Origin: Sipunculus nudus
Taxonomy: Eukaryota; Annelida; Sipuncula; Golfingiida; Sipunculidae
NCBI GenBank assembly: GCA_026874595.1
Contig: CM049309.1
Coordinates: 15,218,576 to 15,282,575 of the forward strand
DNA length: 64,000 nucleotides
Direction: 5' to 3'
The notes beneath the pieces are model-generated. The model was not told the DNA's origin and ran no database searches. It was given only the letters and a program-made list of their open reading frames with translations. Both the position numbers and the translations under genes were made by a program. Within the stretch, counting starts at the first letter, position 1, and every line of letters begins with the position of its first letter. Below are positions 1 to 11,722 of this stretch, piece by piece.

Positions 1-579
1 TATTACTATCGTTTCTCTAAAATTATCACGTGACTTTCTTGTAATCTTGGTTAACTCCATGAATTCAGCATCATTCATCTGCATGAGCACATTAATTTAA
101 GCCAGCCATTCGCCCACCATTTCTGTAGAATTTTTGTGATTTCTGACTTACTCTGTGCACACATTAAAGCACTGTAGGTGATTCCTTAGAAGAAAATTTC
201 TTAAAACGCTTCTATAAATTGTTGGTAAACATGACACATGTGACAATGTTGACAAACAGATTATTTAACCTGAGATAGGTAGCTGCATATGTGTGGAAGT
301 TGAAAGGTTACTAGAGGCCCTATTTGCAAACGCCCTCAGGTTTGTCTCACTTCCCACCAGATGTCCTTGATGAATGTTTTTGGATTATTTTGGCAAACCA
401 TCCCCTTTCCAAATTATGTAAAAGTGTGGATATAATCAAAATAAACTGCCTGTGTGGTGGGACCAGCATTGTCTGGCCCATTTTATGAAAGTTTCAAGAT
501 ATCGGCTATCAATACCATTTTTTATACGCCCATCATATGAAGGAAGTATTATGGTATACCCACTGTTCGTCTGTATGTT

Positions 580-1020
580 AACTTTTAGTGTCGCAGCTAT
601 AACTTGACAGGGCTTTCATGGGTTTTCACAAAACTCACTTTAACTACTTACCAACAGATTATATTGCCCGAGTTCAATTATTGGCAACATCAACGCATAT
701 CTAAAAAGGTCGCGGGTCACTAGGCTACTTTGTGGTGTCGCCGTGATAACTTACAAAGAATATGAAAGATTTTGATAAAACATCTTTGACAAAACAAATG
801 TTAATCAATAAAATATCTCACCTAAGTTTGATTTCAGCAAAATCCATGCATATTTAATGAGGCCAGAGGTCACTGCACTTTTGAGGCACCTTGGTGACTT
901 ACCAAATATCCTATGGAATTTAATGATACTCATTTAACATATTCACCAATAGAATTTCTCACCTGAATTACCTTCTCATCAAAATTCATGCATATTAATG
1001 AGGTCAGAGGTCACCAGATA
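580..1020 (+). repeat. Tandem ~120-bp repeat monomers (GTGATAACTTACCA family)
   Basis: About three degenerate monomers follow one another. Each carries a GTGATAACTTACCA-like start, a 'ttttcacaaaactcac' block, 'ccaatagattat', and an 'aaaatccatgcatatttaatgaggtcagaggtca' end. The same monomer occurs at 6205-6480 inside the last UBE2W intron, so this is a dispersed family. No ORF or gene function is suggested. Confidence 0.7.
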
Positions 1021-1316
1021 CACCACATGCATGTGATGCATGTTTGCAGTGCTCTTGTTTACTAATGTTATGGCTAATTTAGAGAGTGGTCCATGAATTT
1101 TTATGGATATGGTCCTCAAAAGTTCTTAAGTGTCCTTCAGTGTGTACTCAGGTTTTAAATAGGACCCACAGTCAGGTTACCAGCAATTTTCTCCTCAATT
1201 CATTTAAACATGTCATTAGACAGAGGAAAATCAAACGCTGTAACAAAGTTTATCTTTTTGTATAATGGGTGGCTTTTTAAAGTTTTGTTTAAACAAGTAA
1301 CCACAACACCAAATTT

Positions 1317-2215
1317 CTAGCTCAGCTGAAAATAAGTCATATGAGCTATAGTCGTGGTCCATTGTCCGTTGTCCTTCCGTCTGTCTGTCGGTCTGTCTGA
1401 CTGTCCGTCCGTAGATGTGGTATGTTTAATAAACCGTAAGACCTAGGAATCCAAAATTCAGCATAATATTAGATGTCCCCAAGATCTCCTACCAAGCAAA
1501 AAAATGGGGCCTTGTGACTTAGTTCCTTTGAGATATTAAGAAAAAAACACAAATTCTTAAATATCTCAAGAAATCTTCCATGGATTGATCCCAAAATCAA
1601 GTTGATAGAAGATCATGGATAGGGTTGTCATGTTCCAGAAACTGGTGGCGCCACCTATTATTCTTTATTTGTTTTCGTGCCTTTTAATACCCCAAAAATT
1701 GCCACTTGACAGTACTGTGAGCATTATAAGTCAAAAACTAATGGACAGATTTCTTTTATATTATGCATATACATAGACATGGATTATCGGATGATGTATA
1801 TATATATATTTAAATTGAGGTCATGACCTTTCCTATGAGAGTGACCTTGACCTTGAATATTGCCATATATGGTGAAAATCACACAAAATCATTAATATCT
1901 CAATAAAGGATGCATGGATTGGTCCCAAAATCAACATGACCAAAGAGCTTGGATAATGTTGTCATGTACCGGAAACTGGTAGCGCCACCTGTTATTCTTT
2001 TACTTGTTTCTGGTGCGTTTAATACCCCATCATTGCCATTTACGGTACTGTGAGCATTATAAGTAAAAAACTAATTGACAGATTTCTTTCATATAATGCA
2101 TATACATAGACATGGGTTAGGGGATGATGTATATTGAAATTGGGGACATGACCTTTTATGTGAGAGTGACCTTTTCTATGAGTATGGTCTGATATTAATT
2201 GTTGCTGAAGATGGG
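1317..2215 (+). repeat. Hairpin-headed interspersed element with ~330-bp tandem units
   Basis: The copy starts with TAGCTCAGCTGA and its imperfect inverted partner GAGCTATAG, then a (GTCC/GTCT)n-rich stretch around 1362-1410. After this come two degenerate units of roughly 330 bp. Each has 'atggattg.tcccaaaatcaa', an aaactggtggcgccacct palindrome block (1644-1655 and 1978-1989), 'actgtgagcattataagt' and a TGACCTTGACCTT tract. The family resembles the bivalve pearl / Helentron-like class of non-autonomous elements; that assignment is inference. Inverted relatives lie at 29620-30300. Confidence 0.7.
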
Positions 2216-2792
2216 GGCCTATTCTTAAAGGGGGGGGGATTAATTGTCTGGGGATACTATGGCACATGCGGTGCCAAGAAATATCTAGTTTAAAACCTTT
2301 TTTCACACTTCAGGACTGCCTAATATTAAAACCACTAATCTGTTTTTCCTAATATTTACCTTAAATATTTCTCTATATAGTTCCTATGTACATGCCAGAA
2401 ATTAGGTCTGTATTATATAATTTAAAAACTTATGGGCCCAAACATAATGAATTTTGTAAAAAATCAGGAAAGATATTTGATCACTTAATACAAAACATGT
2501 TAAAGCTAAGGGCTTTTTTCCAGTAATATAACTTGAATTGATCAAAATTAAATTGTATACCCAAAATTAGATCAAAATCTTTTAAATTTTTTAAAATATT
2601 AGCAAAAATAAAAAATTTGTACCTTAAATTTTGCCCAACCTTGACCATGGCAGGTTTTTTTTTCCCTGTAACTACCGTGGATTTAATTTTTAAAGAATAT
2701 TTTTGTTAGCATTTCATCTGTTAACACCAAAAATTTGAAACCATTTTATCAAAAACTGTAGATTTTAGGACTTAATTCCTTTGAGATTGACC

Positions 2793-3081
2793 TCCTTCTG
2801 TGGCTCAGGGGTAGAGTGCAGGACTCAAAGCCGAAAGATTGGGGGTTCAAATCTCAGCCAAGGCATTGAGGTTAACCACAGTCTGCCCACCCAGGGTGAG
2901 CGCTCTGCAGGCTTAATGGGAAGGCTAAGCCCCACAGCCATGTATCACTCTAATACATGTGCATCTTTGGGGGGTTCCTTGGTGTTATGACCCCGTGATG
3001 GGGATGATTACACATCCAGGACATGCAGGTGCGGTAGACACCAGGCCTGGGTGACACCAGGATGAAAAATAAAAAAAAAAA
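2793..3081 (+). mobile_element. tRNA-derived SINE, copy 1
   Basis: The head is tRNA-like, with an A box TGGCTCAGGGG at 2801-2811 and a B box GGGTTCAAATC at 2843-2853. It is followed by a non-tRNA body ('cccagggtgagcgctctgcag') and an A-rich tail at about 3064-3081. The same head and body occur at 25949-26125 (+) and 53150-53378 (-). The acceptor and anticodon stems do not fold into a clean tRNA, so this is a SINE and not a tRNA gene. Confidence 0.85.
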
Positions 3082-3418
3082 GATAGGAAGTGAGCGCTAC
3101 CTCCCTGTCAAGTAGTCCCAAACTGAAATGGAAACTCTGCAGATGTACATGATTAAGTGAAGAATTAGGTAAGTCTGCATAAAAAAAATGGAGGCGGGTA
3201 CATGACCTAAAAGAAAAATCTTTCTTGACATTATCAGTATTCATTTTCCTCATGATGATGCTTGTACATTTCATGCTTTGTGTAAACAATCCGAATATGT
3301 ATACATATCTGTTACCTCAGTTGTCAAAATACCAAGATTTTTAATGTATGATTTTCCTCCATTATATGTATCCAGATGAGTGAAGACGTGTTCATATCAG
3401 TGTTAATTTTTATTCCAG

Positions 3419-3574
3419 GTGATGTTCGTCGGGCCAAATATTCCCATGCATCCACATGTATATAGCAACGGTCATATATGTTTATCTATCCTGACGGAGG
3501 ACTGGTCGCCAGCCCTGTCCGTTCAATCTGTGTGCCTCAGTATCGTTAGTATGCTCAGTAGTTGTAAAGAAAAA
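3419..3574 (+). CDS. UBE2W: UBE2W exon with the catalytic cysteine (N-terminus-specific ubiquitin-conjugating enzyme E2 W)
   Basis: UBE2W is an E2 enzyme that takes ubiquitin from E1 as a thioester and, with RING/U-box E3s, transfers it to the alpha-amino group of substrate N-termini; it acts in the nucleus and cytoplasm. This 52-codon exon encodes the heart of the UBC fold. Residues 11-13 are HPH, the family's own replacement for the usual HPN, and the catalytic cysteine is exon residue 21 in NGHICLSIL (3479-3481). The rest, [17 protein letters not shown], is near-identical to animal UBE2W as known from the family. The exon is bounded by acceptor ATTCCAG and donor GTAAGT, and both ends are phase 0. 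Upstream exons are outside the window, so the gene is 5'-partial here. Confidence 0.97.
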
Positions 3575-3596
3575 GTAAGTACATTATGTATATTTT

Positions 3597-3970
3597 TAGC
3601 TCAGCTGACTGTAAGTCAACTGAGCTATAGTGATCCATCATCGTCCGTCTGTCTGTCTGTCTGTTAGACTGGCATATTTTGTTTTTTGCATATGGTTAGA
3701 TGTCCCTTAGTTCTCCCACCAAACCCAAAATTAGGTCACTGTGACTTTGTTTCTTAGAGAAATTAAGGAAAAACCTCCATTTTCCATTAAAAGCCTATTG
3801 TTACATTTCAAGTCTACTTTTATCAAAACCACTTGTGTTCTTTTGTTCATATTTAGCATAACTATTCATCTTCATGTTTCCTATGGACATTAGGTCAATA
3901 TTTGGTAATATGTAGGAGTTATGGGTGTAACCATAATGTATATTGTCAAAATATCAGGAAAGATATTTAC
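3597..3970 (+). repeat. Hairpin-headed repeat copy (TAGCTCAGCTGAC family)
   Basis: It begins TAGCTCAGCTGACTGTAAGT with the inverted partner CAACTGAGCTATAG, then (GTCT)n at about 3645-3664. The body 'cccttagttctcccaccaaa' is shared with the copy at 1317 ('ccccaagatctcctaccaag'). The far end is not clear. Confidence 0.65.
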
Positions 3971-4080
3971 CCATTTTATATGATAACTGTTGAAACTAGA
4001 GAGCCTTTTCCCACTATGAAACTATAAATCTAATTGAGATTAAATTGTATACTAGAAATAAGGTAAACAATTTTGATTTT

Positions 4081-4600
4081 TTAGCTCAGTTGACTGAAGG
4101 TCATCTGAGCTATAGCAGTCACTCTCTGTCAGTCAGCCCTCCCTTTTTCCTTTAACCAGGCACAAATTGTAACTACTTGACCTGTAATCTTCTTGCTTCA
4201 CATCCAGGGAGGTCCATGAAAAATCTTCTTGGAAACCTGAAATCAGGTCTCTGTTACCCATATCCTCGGAGCTATGGGCCTTGTAAGTACCCCCCAGAAT
4301 AATTAAAAATTTGACACAAAAGAATCTGAATAACTAATGCATTGATTACCATAAGTTTTTGCATGCATATTGTTCATGGAGTGTTCCATCATTTCCTGCA
4401 GAATGGTGGTGCCAGCTGTTTCTTTTCCAGTTTTTGCCAATTTTTTCTCTATTTTAAGACCTTCAAAGAAGCAGTCGTCTGTTAACCAGGCACTAACTGC
4501 ACATACCGGGAGGTCAATGAAAAATTTCTTGTAAACCTGAGATTAGGTCTCTGCTACCCATATCCTCATTTGGTGTGCTTATGCGTCCAGGTGAACTTAG
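4081..4600 (+). repeat. Hairpin-headed repeat copy with two ~300-bp internal units
   Basis: The head is TAGCTCAGTTGACTGAAGGTCATCTGAGCTATAG-like at 4082-4115. Two units beginning 'ttaaccaggcac' (about 4153 and 4476) each include 'gggaggtc.atgaaaaat' and 'ctctg.tacccatatcctc'. A degenerate GGTGGTGCCAGC form of the shared palindrome is at about 4406. It is related to the element at 10395. Confidence 0.6.
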
Positions 4601-6052
4601 GCTAATATGCATGAATGATGATGCCTCCTACATATGTTTATTAATTGCCTATGCAAGGACATATTGTTGACATGACAGTCGGCAGAGCCTCATGACCCAT
4701 GGGTTTAAAGTGGTGAGCTAAAATGTAAAATCAGTACATTTCACAAAGCACTGGTTAAATGTTTCGCTGATTATCGCTCAACTGACGTCGTTCAATGTAC
4801 CGGGAAAGCTTACTGAGATGGGATAAGTATGCATTACAAGTCGCACCCCTACTATGCTGGAAATTCTGAATTTTATCATTTGATTTCCTAGTACAAGTCG
4901 CGACTTCTGCAACAACTTTTACAGTACCTAAAATGACCATGGCACATTTTTTTTCCTGTGAGCACTGATAATTTAATTTTCACAGCTGGTACACATAAGG
5001 CTTATATCTTTTATAATATGAAATTTGAGAGCAGTTGGTCAAAATCTGTAGCTTTTATTCAGGTTTTTTAACTATATGAGAGCCCCGTTTTTCCGAAAGT
5101 GTCTGGAGACAAGCTTTTTGTTTAAAAAATGGGTCCAAGGTCTTTTACCTGGGGAACACGGTTTCTTTTTGATCCACGTAATTGAAGACCTGGATATAAA
5201 AAAATATTAGATTTATTGCATGGCATGATTGGCAAAGATCAGTCTAACCTGCTTTTATGATATATGCATACCCTTTTTCAACATTTTCAAGGGTTGGGAA
5301 GGTCAAATGATATTGCCATTGGTGAAGCTGGGTTAGTTTCTTTTACAGTTCAAAGGGGGCACCAGTGCAGCACATGTACAGTGAGTGAAAGACAAGGAAA
5401 TTAAAAGTTTTTGAATGATCATGGAGACTACCTATCAAAATGGATAATTAATCATTTTTCTTTGAGTCAGAGTTATTTGGAAACTACATTTTGTTTTCGG
5501 CTTGTTTCCCTCTGCAATTCTTCATATCGATCATAGTTGATCTGCCAATGCTGAAATCCCTTGTGATGATGGCAGCCTTGTCACCACAGGATTGTCAACT
5601 TGTAATCCAAGCATGATGCTGTTCGTTTTGTCTTCTTTGATTCAATATCTCAGCCAAATGACAGCCAGGTGATCTTGTTTGAGTAGTTTTCTTCTTGACA
5701 GTTTAAGTGAAATGATGAATCAGCTGAATAATGGCCAGTTTAAATAGACAACACAACTGCTTACAAGAGTGAACTGCTCTTTTGTATAGCCTGGCTTGCA
5801 TGCAATAGCCGTTCAGATAAACCTGCTCGAGCATAAGCGACTTAAGAATGAATAATATAAGATTTAATTCTGGGGTAAGCTCACTGTAATAATATTTAGC
5901 AGGTTATGCAACTGTCTTAACAGTTTAAACTGACAATTTTTCAAAAATAAACTTTTTTAATAAATAATTAATTGATACACAAAACATGTTATATTATTAA
6001 ATGAAAACTAGAATTGTCTCAGAGAAACAAAATGTACTTCTTTGTTTTACAG

Positions 6053-6128
6053 AAAAGGCCACCAGATAACGCTTTTTATGTGAAAACATGCAGTAAAAAC
6101 CCTAAGAAGACAAAATGGTGGTATCATG
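6053..6128 (+). CDS. UBE2W: UBE2W penultimate exon
   Basis: This 76-bp exon encodes KRPPDNAFYVKTCSKNPKKTKWWYH plus the first base of the next codon, matching the C-terminal helix and tail of animal UBE2W. It follows acceptor TTTTACAG and ends at donor G|GTAAGT. It enters in phase 0 and leaves in phase 1, so it joins the catalytic exon and the last exon without a frame shift. The Trp-Trp-Tyr-His run is the family's signature near the flexible C-terminus that supports N-terminal ubiquitin transfer. Confidence 0.97.
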
Positions 6129-6638
6129 GTAAGTCATCGTTGTTATATGCTCGTCATATAATCGTTGTTATTATAGTATACTGTCTGCCCGTCAATTAAC
6201 TTTTAAGTTTTGCCGTGATAACTTACCAGAGCATTGATGGGTTTTCATGAAACTCACCAAAACTACTAACCAATAGATTATCTTGGCCAAGGTCGACTAT
6301 AGCAAAATCCATACATAATTAATGAGGTCAGAGGTCAAGTCCGGTTTTAGTGTTGCCATGATAACTTACCACAGCATTGATGGATTTTCACGAAAATCAC
6401 CAAAACTACTTGCCAATAGATTATCTCGGCCAAACTTGACTATAGCAAAATCCATGCATATTTAATGAGGTTAGAGGTCAAGAGGTGTTAAGAATATGGG
6501 TGTTAGTACCAGTAACGGTTCTCTTTGATATTCTTGAGATATAAATATTCCTTATTATCAAATTAAAAAAACATTTCAGTATGTTCAACATGTTACAAAA
6601 ATCTGTGATATGTAGCTTCAGTCTCTCTTGTTTTACAG
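6129..6638 (+). other. UBE2W: Last UBE2W intron (510 bp), largely repeat
   Basis: Donor GTAAGT, acceptor TTTTACAG. About half of it (6205-6480) is two ~130-bp monomers of the GTGATAACTTACCA repeat seen at 580-1020. Confidence 0.9.
6205..6480 (+). repeat. Two ~130-bp monomers of the GTGATAACTTACCA repeat
   Basis: The monomers share 'gataacttacca.agcattgatgg', 'caatagattat.t.ggcca' and 'atccat.cata.ttaatgaggt'. The second carries GTTGCCATGATAAC at 6352-6365, one mismatch from an RFX X-box. Confidence 0.75.
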
Positions 6639-6652
6639 ATGATTCTGTGTGA
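6639..6652 (+). CDS. UBE2W: UBE2W terminal coding exon (tail and stop)
   Basis: After acceptor TTTTACAG, the bases complete the split codon to D, then D-S-V and TGA (6650-6652). The protein therefore ends YHDDSV, where vertebrate UBE2W ends YHDDTC. The phase matches the previous exon. Only 14 coding bases lie here, so this exon is easily missed by ORF scanning. It must continue into the 3' UTR. Confidence 0.93.
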
Positions 6653-7508
6653 CCTTGACTTTTAGGTGCCTTACGGTACCACTTCAGGCGTTGTACATCA
6701 GGATGGCTACGTGTCTACGTTCTCTCATTGTCCAGCATTGTTGTCATGCTGGGCACATTGCTGCCATACCTTTCATTCTTACACAGACATTGCAAGAGTC
6801 ACTCTGTACTCTGGACTGCGGCTGAAAGATACATTATCTCCTGATACTATACATATTGTGATACAGAGCACATGATATGGTACACAGTACAATACTTACA
6901 TTGTATATAATAGTGTGGATTCCAAGGTAATGTTCTTCCTTATTCATAGAACAATCACTGTGACAATATCACTCTCATTAGATTTATTTTTTAAACCATA
7001 AAAAAGCTTTTTGAATAATTTATAATGCATCTGAAATAGCCTTTTTATTGGTTTATCTGATCAAGATGTTCTACAGATTTTGTTACCAGTGACACATAAG
7101 GATATATGCCTTACATAGGCACAGAGATTGTATGCTGTTAATATTGGACATCGGTAATCATCATATTTTAAAATATCATCAGTGTATGGTAACATTGGTC
7201 AAAGTATTTCTGATATGATATAATTATACTTTGTTACCAGCTCGATACTGGTTGATGTCATGTTTGCATTCTTATCATTTTCATAGAGTAAAAAAAATTA
7301 AATAGCTCTTTCAATGACAAATGTTGTATTGCATATGATAGTTTTCTGTTTGTTAGCATGTTCATTATAACAGTAAATCACTGTGAATTTTTAAAATTTT
7401 ATCAGTAAAGAAAATAACTTTTTGGGCTTTTGAAACTTTTTGTTAATTAACATTTAAAAAAATATTTTGTTTTTTTTGTGACTACTGGTAAGTACCAAAA
7501 ATAATAAA
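6653..7508 (+). other. UBE2W: Candidate UBE2W 3' UTR
   Basis: This is AT-rich sequence with no interspersed repeat recognised, running from the stop codon to an AATAAA hexamer at 7503-7508. The true polyadenylation site cannot be fixed from sequence alone. Confidence 0.45.
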
Positions 7509-10164
7509 GACAGGAAATTGTTTACCTATTTATAAATGTATTCCAAATAACAAGGTATTACAAGGCTATTTTTATTTATTCATGAAATGTGAAACTAGCT
7601 CTCAACCAGTCTTGGCCCTCCCATAGATTTTCTTATCTATGTTAGTCAGTGGTAAGTAAGATTGTGATCAGTAGTATAAAACAGTCATAAGTAGGGCAGG
7701 GATAATATATTGAAGCGGAAGGACCACCAAAAAATGGCAGCTGATTTCACAGGAATATATTCTGTCAAAATAACCACTATTAGCTTCAGAAAGAAAGGTC
7801 ATAAAAACAAATAATGTCTTCATACACTGGTAAAGATTAATTTTAAAATGTGTAGATGATTTTCTTAAATTGGCAATTGACTATAGTATATTGTTATTGG
7901 GTTCTTTGTAAGACATATTCTGGTTATTAAAGCATGACAGATGAGTTTATGTTCTGTGCATATTGAAGGGTTATTGACACCAAATGAGAGAAGGTCAGGT
8001 GACATTATACAAAGGCTTAATCAGACCAGACGCTGTAACTTTGTCTTAAACCGAAGAGGTATTGATTCCTGGAAACCTACTTATCCAAGAGACATCTTGT
8101 TGTTATTGTTTTTGTATGTTCAGACAAGTTGTTTAACTAATTGATGTAAAAACATAGTATGGCATATAATTTAATTAAAGATAATAATATTTAGGTTTAA
8201 TATATATATATATATTTTATATATATATATGTATGTTGGTATGTATGTACGCTTATCACTCTGACATATTCCATTCATGTTTCATGTTTAATTAAAAATT
8301 ACAATCACAGACACACATAAATACATGAAGCAAGTTAATACGTTTTAGATTAAGAAACATAGACTGCTTTTTATTTATCTAACCTGGTGTAAAGTAATTG
8401 ACAGAAATTTCCTTTTTATAAAACAATACTCTGTGTTAAGAAAGGCAGAATTTGCAAACTGTTTTGGAACATGGACATAGTTTTTGGCACTTTATTAGTA
8501 TCAACAGACGAGGGTAAAAGTTATCTGTGTTGTTTTATTTTAGGTTTATTTATATTTTAGGTTAATTGAGTGGATTTATTTCTGATATATTTATGTTTTA
8601 TGTACAAAGAGTATCTAATTGCAACATAAACATAATAGCATGTATTTTACATGGATGTGTATTATGGTCTTGAAACTGGTGCTTGATCAGGGTCAAATGA
8701 AAGTCTTGGATAAATAGCACAACAGATGTCTGTATAGTTGGCAAATTAATGAGTTTATACTGTAAGTCAAAACAGTGTTTAGTCATTGGCATTGTGGTCA
8801 AAGGATTGATGAAAATGCAGAATATGTATGATGGAGCAAGCAAATCCATAGGGTCTTTAAGTCTGAACAATCCTTAGTGTTTGGTGTGTAGTCAGTTAGG
8901 CAATGAGAAAGAGTTAATATCCATGGATAATCATTTGGTGTGGATGGGGGCAATGAATGAGGGTTTACTGTCACTCCAAAGATGATATATAATTCAAGCA
9001 CAAACTAGGAGATATGTAAATCGTTTTATCAATAACTGTTTACCAGTATCCCAAAAGGCAAGTATATATTTTAATACAGGTATATGCTACATGTTTTGTA
9101 CTTGAAGATAAAGCTATTGTATATTCCAAATATAGTCAGTTCCACATAGCAGTTACTGTTAAAATTAAGAAGCAATTCTGTAAATTTTAAGAGGTAAGCA
9201 GCAATGGATGAATAACGCATAGAATGAAACTAAAGGCATGTCTTGAAACTATTTTAGAAATGCAATTTAATCAATTAAGAGAAAACATATTTTCACTACA
9301 TATGAACCCATTGGTGGTTGGTCAAGATCATTGGTCTCTTTCACATATTTATATTAATGTTTGGAGTCATTAATATCCCCCCCATTAATTATCAAAGTGC
9401 GTTTGTTGCGTCACGAGGAGTGTCATGTCACTTAGCAACAAAGCACAGCAGAATGAAGGTTAGAAGTTAATAAAATACGAATACAGTGGCACCTGTATAA
9501 AAAAAACACCTCCTCTCTAATAAGACCACTTATGGCCAGTCCCACAGATGCTCTATATATATCGCTTTAACTGTATTTGTATTGGTCATGAATGTTTTCA
9601 GCTGATATGAGGCCTTTCATCCCACAAACACTTCAATGTAAAATGGTGTGATAATATTAAAGTTTTAGATAATACTGTCTAAAATTCAACAGGCAGCCAT
9701 TGAAGAAACAGACTTTTTGGCAGGTCGAAGTGCTTTTTATTCTGCGTAGAAGCAATCAGTGGCAGACAGAAGCGGGTTCAGCCAAAGTACATATGATACA
9801 CGACGTATTGTGTTGTTAGCATCCAATCAGAAATAAAGTGGTGTAACAACGTGTGTGTAATTACAGTGCAAATTGATATGAAATTGTCTGATTGGTTCAT
9901 ATTATTTCTGTTTTGCTTGTTCTTTATATCTTTTGCCTTCTGAATCTAGGCAAGGTTTCTGTATATTACGATCACAAGGGTAATCTTTGGGAGCTTCTGA
10001 GGAGATTTTTGAGCAGGGGTCCATGCTCTAGAGGGGGACAGTGTCTCTTAATGCACCTGTGGGTTTCCCCCTCTTACTCTCATCAAGCAAGACACATGCA
10101 AAGATGAATCTATACTGATGATTCTCAGTGTTACCTTTATCAATGAAACTTTTACACAGTTAAT
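7509..10164. other. Intergenic DNA, no gene seen
   Basis: This is AT-rich intergenic DNA between the 3' ends of UBE2W and Shab. It contains a (TA)n run at 8200-8231 and a fragment of the 'cacctgtata...cctctctaat..gacca' repeat at about 9485-9570. I saw no conserved protein segment in any frame. Confidence 0.6.
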
Positions 10165-10345
10165 ACAATAATACCTCGCCTAACGACAACCTCAGTTTTC
10201 CGAACACCTCCAATAACAACCACTTTTTAACAGTCAAAATTCTGGTTTTCTCTTTAAATCAAATTTTGCTTAAACGACCACCTCAAAAACACTTTATCAA
10301 GGTCCTTTTGGCGGTCGGAATCTCGAGGCTCACTGTACATGTAAA
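10165..10345 (+). repeat. Dispersed 'ATACCTCGCCTAACGACAACCT' type repeat
   Basis: It matches the common marine-invertebrate repeat built on 'cta.cgac.acct...aacgaccacct...gtcc.tttggcggtcg...ctcactgtaca'. Here it is a degenerate single copy of about 180 bp. A shorter fragment of the same type sits at about 9485-9570. Confidence 0.6.
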
Positions 10346-10394
10346 GAATGAGATTAGGGTCTGTGAAATTTAGGAACGGAAAATCTGTAGATTT

Positions 10395-11722
10395 TTTTAG
10401 CTCCGCTGACTGAAAGTCATCTTAGGTATAGGAATAGTGCCTTGTCCGTCGTCCGTTAGCAAGGCACACATCGTAACCGCTGGCCCTAGAAACTTTTTAG
10501 TGAACATGCAGGGAGGTCAATATGAAATCTCCTTGGAAACTTGAAACTAGGTCACTGTGACCTAAATCCTCTGAGCCATAGGGCTTGCAAGTACCCCACA
10601 AATTTAATACAAAACCCCTAGTATCTTGATAATTAATACCTGAATTGCCCTGAATCGTGACCATGTCCAGGGTTGTAAGTTCCTGAAAACTGGCGGCGCC
10701 ACCTGTGTTTTTTTTCTTATTTTAACGATTATTTTCTGTTTTTGTGACCGTCAAATGATAGTTATTATGTCAGATTCTCAGCCGTGGTTTCATCTAGTAT
10801 CCCGAAACCAGGTGTGTTAATTGATTATTGCTGTTTAATTAAGTTCCTGAAGACTGGTGGCGCCACCTGTATTTTTTCAAAATATTTTTAATGCATTTTT
10901 CCTTTAATTTGAGATAGCCAAATTATATTGATACTATCAGATTCGCAGCTGTGGTGTTATCTAGTGTCCCTAAACCTCGTGTGTTTATTAGGGCCACGCT
11001 TGAATAAGCGGATGCCCAATAGTCAGGCGAACATTAAATTTGTTTCCTAATGGTAACTCAGCTTGGATTGACATATTACATTCAAACTTGACTTATATAT
11101 GGTCCACCTGGGAAGCAAGGACCCTGTTGATTTTTTGGGGTCATGAGGTCAAGGTCACAGGACCCACTTATTAAGAAAGATTTTGAGCGAAACTTTTAAT
11201 CCCAAGCCTCCCCATCTTGCACATATAGCTGACCTGCCAATAGGGGAAGAACATGATTGATATTGGGATGTCAAGGTCACAGGGGCCATCTGTCCACATA
11301 TTTGTTTCCAGATGATAACCCTCAGGTTGGATTAAAATATTAATGGTTTCAAACTTGACTTGTATCTGGCCTACGACTCAAGTAATAGGTTTTTGGTGTC
11401 ATGAGAACAAAGTTCAAGGTCACAGGACCTACTTCATTAAAAAGATTGTTGATGCATTTTAAGCCAAACATTTCATCTCAAATCTTACATCTTTCACTTA
11501 TGGTGCACCTGTCAATAGGGAAAGGTTCGGTTTGATTTTGGGGTCACAAGGTCAACATGCACAGGGCACATCCATTCACAAATTAGTTATGGATGACAAC
11601 TCCAGTTTGGTTAGACAGATTGGCTTCGAACCTGATCACATGACCCACGTTTTGAAAAAGCTCATAAGCATATCCTAATAGACAAATTCAGCTGAGCATC
11701 GAGACCTATGGGTCCCTAGTTT
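10395..11722 (+). mobile_element. Complete-looking pearl/Helentron-like element with subterminal inverted repeats
   Basis: The left end is a TAGCTCCGCTGACTG...GTCATCTTAGGTATAG hairpin followed by a GTCCGTCGTCCG tract. The right end carries TTCAGCTGAGC, which is inverted relative to the AGCTCAGCTGA head, followed by 'atcgagacctatgggtccctagttt'. Between them are blocks with GGCGGCGCCACC (10692-10703) and GGTGGCGCCACC (10856-10867). Two to three ~300-bp units containing GGTCAAGGTCACAGG and 'ccaatagggga' follow (11090-11640). There is no ORF, so the element is non-autonomous. Confidence 0.7.

Larger units (their letters stand above)
1..3418 (+). other. UBE2W: Intron of UBE2W upstream of the first visible exon (partial)
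   Basis: No coding exon was found here. The upstream UBE2W exons (N-terminal helix, beta sheet and the part ending just before the VMF residues) are not recognisable in this stretch, so they should lie to the left of the window. The stretch is mostly interspersed repeats, listed separately (580-1020, 1317-2215, 2793-3081). It ends with the acceptor TTTTATTCCAG at 3408-3418, followed at once by coding sequence in phase 0. Confidence 0.75.
3575..6052 (+). other. UBE2W: UBE2W intron (2478 bp)
   Basis: The intron starts GTAAGT and ends TTTTACAG. It holds two heads of the TAGCTCAGCTGAC hairpin repeat (3597 and 4081). The remainder, about 4600-6000, is AT-rich sequence without a recognisable gene or repeat. 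Confidence 0.9.

Noticed and set aside
2794-2866. Possible tRNA gene
   Set aside because: A and B boxes are present but the stems do not pair properly, and the same head recurs with a SINE body at two other sites.
1-3418. Search for the upstream UBE2W exon (the segment ending in the YPFDSPQ-type sequence)
   Set aside because: No frame here matches the N-terminal UBC fold; the exon must be outside the window.
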